DNA from: Colwellia sp. M166
GTDB lineage: Bacteria > Pseudomonadota > Gammaproteobacteria > Enterobacterales > Alteromonadaceae
Assembly: GCF_024585285.1 (NCBI RefSeq)
Contig: NZ_CP040755.1
Span: forward strand, 3,286,001-3,350,000
Length of the DNA stretch: 64,000 bases
Direction: 5' to 3'
Positions 61,192 through 64,000 of the stretch are shown one piece after another. The notes under the pieces are model-generated. The model had not been told where the DNA came from and searched no databases. It saw nothing but the letters and a program-made list of their open reading frames with translations. Made by a program: the position numbers and the translations under genes. Position 1 is the first letter of the stretch; each line of letters starts with the position of its first letter.

Positions 61192-63465
61192 TTATTTAAT
61201 ATCATGAATTTTGTCGACACCAAATTCTGCACCAATAGCGTGACACACAGCACATGATTCGACTTTATTCGCTTGCGTAAATGTGGCGGCGCCAAAAATA
61301 CCACCGTTTTGCATCATGTGATCTATCAAGGCTTGTCCCTTAGCATCAATACTACCTTTAGCCGGGTCAATTAACCCCGGTAAGCTTGGGTCAATTAAAC
61401 CTAATTTGACATTCAGGTGACAACTTCCGCAGACAACCGCTGTAGGACTTACATAAACATTAGCATTGCCACTACTAGCAATAGAAGCACGGGTATTTTG
61501 TTTTATTGGCAAGTCAAACTGATCATCGCTATGACATTGAGCACAGTTATCAATGTTGCCAGGAAAATGATCTATTTGCTCAGGGTTAGAGTCATTAAGT
61601 GCATTCTTATCTAAGCTCGAATGCAAGCGATGGACATGACGTTTTAAATCACCTAAACCTCTGTAACCAACTCGTGTCGCATTATGGCAGGTTTTACATT
61701 GCACTAAGTCGGTTGCGCCATTGTGGAATTTGTTATCGGCATGACAACTTTGACAAGCGCTGATATCTGCGCCAATTTTATTATAAGCTTCTGTTGTTAT
61801 CGTACCGTCACCTTTAAAGAATACTATTGAAGGCGTGATGTCTACTTGCGCAACATCCATAGCAGCAGTTTCCGGCGAGTCACATCGAACTACAGCGCCG
61901 TCTTTTTCGTTCATACAAACAAATAAGCCAACGGAGGTAACCATAATAGTATCTGTTGCAGTTATGCCAGATAAAAGACCTGGTGCGGCACAAGTAAATA
62001 ACCCTGTACCGTCTGCAGTACAATCATTTAAGGCTATTAGTTCATCATTTAATTGAAAGCCGGTACCATTATCCCAGTTAATAGTGATAGAACCATTATC
62101 GGTGCCGTATTTGTATTTACCAAATTTTGCACCTGCTGGTGTATCGATATCGCTAATATCACGCAGAGCAGCAACCGGTGTACCTTCTAAAGTTACCATG
62201 ACATCAACTTCAATATCACCGGTGTTAAGATTAACTCGAACTGCTTTCGCTTCAGTGACAATAGCGCTACGAGCACTAGCAACATTTGCCATCACGTTAG
62301 TGTGATTACTTTCTATCGAAGAGAAACCAGAGACACCATGGCAACCTTGACATAAACTATTGTCCGCTTGAGCACCGGCAAGATGACCTGTGCCAGTTGC
62401 AAAATCGACATCATCATGACAAGAACCACAGGCTTCGATTGACGGTTGAGATTTCCAATTTATAGCATCGGGTGTTTCGGTATTGCTATCATCATGACAA
62501 TTGGTACAATTACGAATATCTTGTGGGATATGGGTACCAGAATAATCATTCTTACTGTCACGATAGCCCCAGATGGCATATTCCCCGCCATTGACAACCG
62601 ATGGTAAGTTAGCGCCGCGGTGAATTTTGTGGATCATTACTTTAAAGTCGACACTTTCACCACTGTTTGCATCTACTGTGCCTGGGTTATGACAGGTAAC
62701 ACAATAAGCGGTATCAACACGACCCCCACCATGAAGTGCTAATTCACCATGACAGCCATTACATGTTCCTTCAACCACCATTTCTCGATTAGTAATATTA
62801 GTTGTTGTTCCTGTAGAAGGTTGCCAATCAAATGAACGGTTCATGGTTGGAAAACCACTGCCACTGATTTGAAAGGCAATTCTATGGGTAAAGTTGGCAT
62901 TGTGAGTTACCGCAACAGGGGAAGTAACGTTGAGCACATTGGTCGCGAAAGTATAACGATAAGTGCCGTCATTATTATTAGTGAAAACGCCGCCGCTAGC
63001 ATTCGCCGTTTCTGACGTTGCCTGAACCGTATCTACAGTGCCTGAGCCGTTGTTAGGATCGGTTGGTGCACTTTCTATTATGTTGATATAGCTTTGCCAT
63101 TTAGAGGACTCGCCGGTAATCGCATTAATAGGGGTTAGTTGTGCTAGGGTAAAGCGAATTTGGTTGCTTTTTAGCGCACTATAACCGACACCCACATCAT
63201 CTTCTATTGAAAATTCAACGATTAAACTACCATCTTCAGTAATAGTGGCATTGGTAATGGCTGAGTCCATGACCGCTGTTTGTCTTGATGTTGTTGCTGG
63301 TGGGGCTTGACCTGCCGGCCCGTCTTCACCAACAGGACCTTGTGCCCCTGCAGGGCCTTCAGCGCCAGTATCACCATCACCACCACAACCAGAAAGCGCT
63401 AGTACAAAAACCAGCGCAAAACTGGCAAATAATTCTTTCAGCTGCCATTTGTTTTTATTTTTCAT
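61192..63465 (-). CDS. mtrC: outer-membrane decaheme cytochrome lipoprotein (OmcA/MtrC family)
   Basis: About 757 aa from the ATG at 63465 (GGAT seven bases before; frame open to 63480). A lipobox LALSGCGG marks an outer-membrane lipoprotein. Next come seven collagen-like Gly-x-y triplets (GAEGPAGAQGPVGEDGPAGQ), a beta domain, then ten CxxCH sites in two groups of five (CNGCH, CVTCH, CTNCH, CGSCH, CQGCH; CQSCH, CKTCH, CAQCH, CGSCH, CAVCH) separated by a second beta domain. This is the MtrC/OmcA layout: terminal reductase for extracellular metal oxides or flavins. First gene of mtrCAB. Confidence 0.94.
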   Translation of the reverse strand: MKNKNKWQLKELFASFALVFVLALSGCGGDGDTGAEGPAGAQGPVGEDGPAGQAPPATTSRQTAVMDSAITNATITEDGSLIVEFSIEDDVGVGYSALKSNQIRFTLAQLTPINAITGESSKWQSYINIIESAPTDPNNGSGTVDTVQATSETANASGGVFTNNNDGTYRYTFATNVLNVTSPVAVTHNANFTHRIAFQISGSGFPTMNRSFDWQPSTGTTTNITNREMVVEGTCNGCHGELALHGGGRVDTAYCVTCHNPGTVDANSGESVDFKVMIHKIHRGANLPSVVNGGEYAIWGYRDSKNDYSGTHIPQDIRNCTNCHDDSNTETPDAINWKSQPSIEACGSCHDDVDFATGTGHLAGAQADNSLCQGCHGVSGFSSIESNHTNVMANVASARSAIVTEAKAVRVNLNTGDIEVDVMVTLEGTPVAALRDISDIDTPAGAKFGKYKYGTDNGSITINWDNGTGFQLNDELIALNDCTADGTGLFTCAAPGLLSGITATDTIMVTSVGLFVCMNEKDGAVVRCDSPETAAMDVAQVDITPSIVFFKGDGTITTEAYNKIGADISACQSCHADNKFHNGATDLVQCKTCHNATRVGYRGLGDLKRHVHRLHSSLDKNALNDSNPEQIDHFPGNIDNCAQCHSDDQFDLPIKQNTRASIASSGNANVYVSPTAVVCGSCHLNVKLGLIDPSLPGLIDPAKGSIDAKGQALIDHMMQNGGIFGAATFTQANKVESCAVCHAIGAEFGVDKIHDIK

Positions 63466-63737
63466 AATAAGATCCATCATCGATTGAGCGTCATTGTGCC
63501 TACATACAACTTAGTAGCTAAGTCCGGTTAACCTTTATAAAGAACTGTTTTTAGTCATTATTACCAGTTGTAACGGTTTTTAAACATTATCTATATAATA
63601 TGGCTTTGATGACTTTGCTAAGGGTATTGATTATTGTCTATTTTCATTGTTTTTTGGGGATATCATAATCAGGTTCTTTATAGATAATTGTATATATTGA
63701 AAAACTTGTTTAATTAATACATTTTGGAGTAAAAAAC
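63466..63737. promoter_or_regulatory. divergent promoter region between mtrC and a cytochrome c gene
   Basis: 272 bp, AT-rich. No perfect FNR or CRP box is visible here, unlike other regions. Both genes must be transcribed from it. Confidence 0.5.
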
Positions 63738-64000
63738 ATGCTTAAAGTCAAATTTAGTATTCTCCTGGTTATCTTTGCTTGTGCTTTTGCACAAGCTGCA
63801 TCGATAGACGATACCATTACTATATGCAACGACTGTCATGGCGCAAAAGGAGTTAGCAGCGATTCTGATATACCGATCATTGCCGGATATTCAGAGACCA
63901 CAATTATCGATATGCTAGCCGCCTATATTGATGAAACACGCATTGCACAAAAAAGTAAATTTAGACATGGTGACACTCAGCGCCCAGAAACAGATATGGT
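63738..64000 (+). CDS. small periplasmic cytochrome c (cut by window edge)
   Basis: The ATG at 63738 has GGAG seven bases before it. A signal peptide (residues about 1-20, ending FAQAAS) is followed by one heme site CNDCHG, then GVSSDSDIPIIAGYSETT and ALA-type helices, the cytochrome c553/class I pattern with the final Met-ligand region outside the window. It is divergent from mtrCAB and may shuttle electrons in the periplasm to or from that conduit. Confidence 0.85.
   Translation, partial: MLKVKFSILLVIFACAFAQAASIDDTITICNDCHGAKGVSSDSDIPIIAGYSETTIIDMLAAYIDETRIAQKSKFRHGDTQRPETDM

Noticed and set aside
1..64000. CRISPR arrays, tRNA genes, intact insertion sequences or phage genes
   Set aside because: None could be supported on either strand.

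Overview
The window looks like chromosomal DNA of a marine gammaproteobacterium of the order Alteromonadales, most like Colwellia or a relative. The AT-rich, TAA-rich style, the lpoA / rsmI / rnpB neighbourhood, many TonB-dependent receptors, a type-B PutA and an MtrCAB cluster all fit. This placement is inference from gene content; no 16S gene is present.

Layout. 1-2.7 kb is housekeeping DNA: lpoA (cut by the left edge), rsmI, a glutathione S-transferase and the RNase P RNA gene. 2.9-9.7 kb holds an OmpR-type two-component system divergent from a redox operon (ferric-reductase-like flavocytochrome, PepSY protein, DUF2271 protein with a flavinylation-like motif, PepSY-TM/flavodoxin/FNR reductase). 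10-14.8 kb holds an AhpD-like protein with a divergent TetR regulator, a small secreted protein, another TetR with an Nramp-like carrier, and a GFA-family enzyme. 15-18.8 kb is putA. 19.4-24.8 kb is a signalling island: an FHA/winged-helix protein, a Ser/Thr kinase with TPRs, and two unrecognised proteins. 25-35.6 kb is a copper/silver efflux operon: small Met/His/Cys protein, CopG/DUF411 lipoprotein, CusC, CusB with two CusF-like domains, a CusA fused to a PepSY membrane domain, a PepSY/2Fe-2S/NqrF-like reductase, and a KMDHSKM-rich peptide. 35.7-40.4 kb holds a GntR/HutC-type regulator, a TonB receptor and a solute-binding-like protein. 40.4-49.2 kb is a second CusCBA locus with a paralogous small metal-binding protein and an HD-GYP protein, behind perfect FNR-like boxes. 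49.3-57.6 kb, all on the minus strand, carries a Wolinella-type fumarate reductase (frdCAB), a TonB receptor, a MenA-like prenyltransferase and an FlhDC-like pair. 57.9-64 kb carries mtrB, mtrA and mtrC (two decaheme cytochromes plus the outer-membrane barrel) and a divergent small cytochrome c cut by the right edge.

How the genes work together. The recurring theme is electron transfer across membranes into the periplasm or outside: a flavin-based ferric-reductase operon, a cytochrome-based MtrCAB conduit, a menaquinol-type fumarate reductase, and a reductase module built into a copper pump. The most novel candidate is the 25-35.6 kb locus. There a CusA-type Cu(I)/Ag(I) pump is fused to, and translationally coupled with, PepSY/NqrF-type electron-transfer domains, next to a CopG-like copper redox protein. 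I infer NAD(P)H-driven Cu(II) to Cu(I) reduction coupled to efflux. A run of ten A at the fusion joint could also yield a pump of ordinary CusA length by slippage. FNR-like boxes before both small-protein genes, and another between mtrB and the flhDC-like pair, suggest low-oxygen control.
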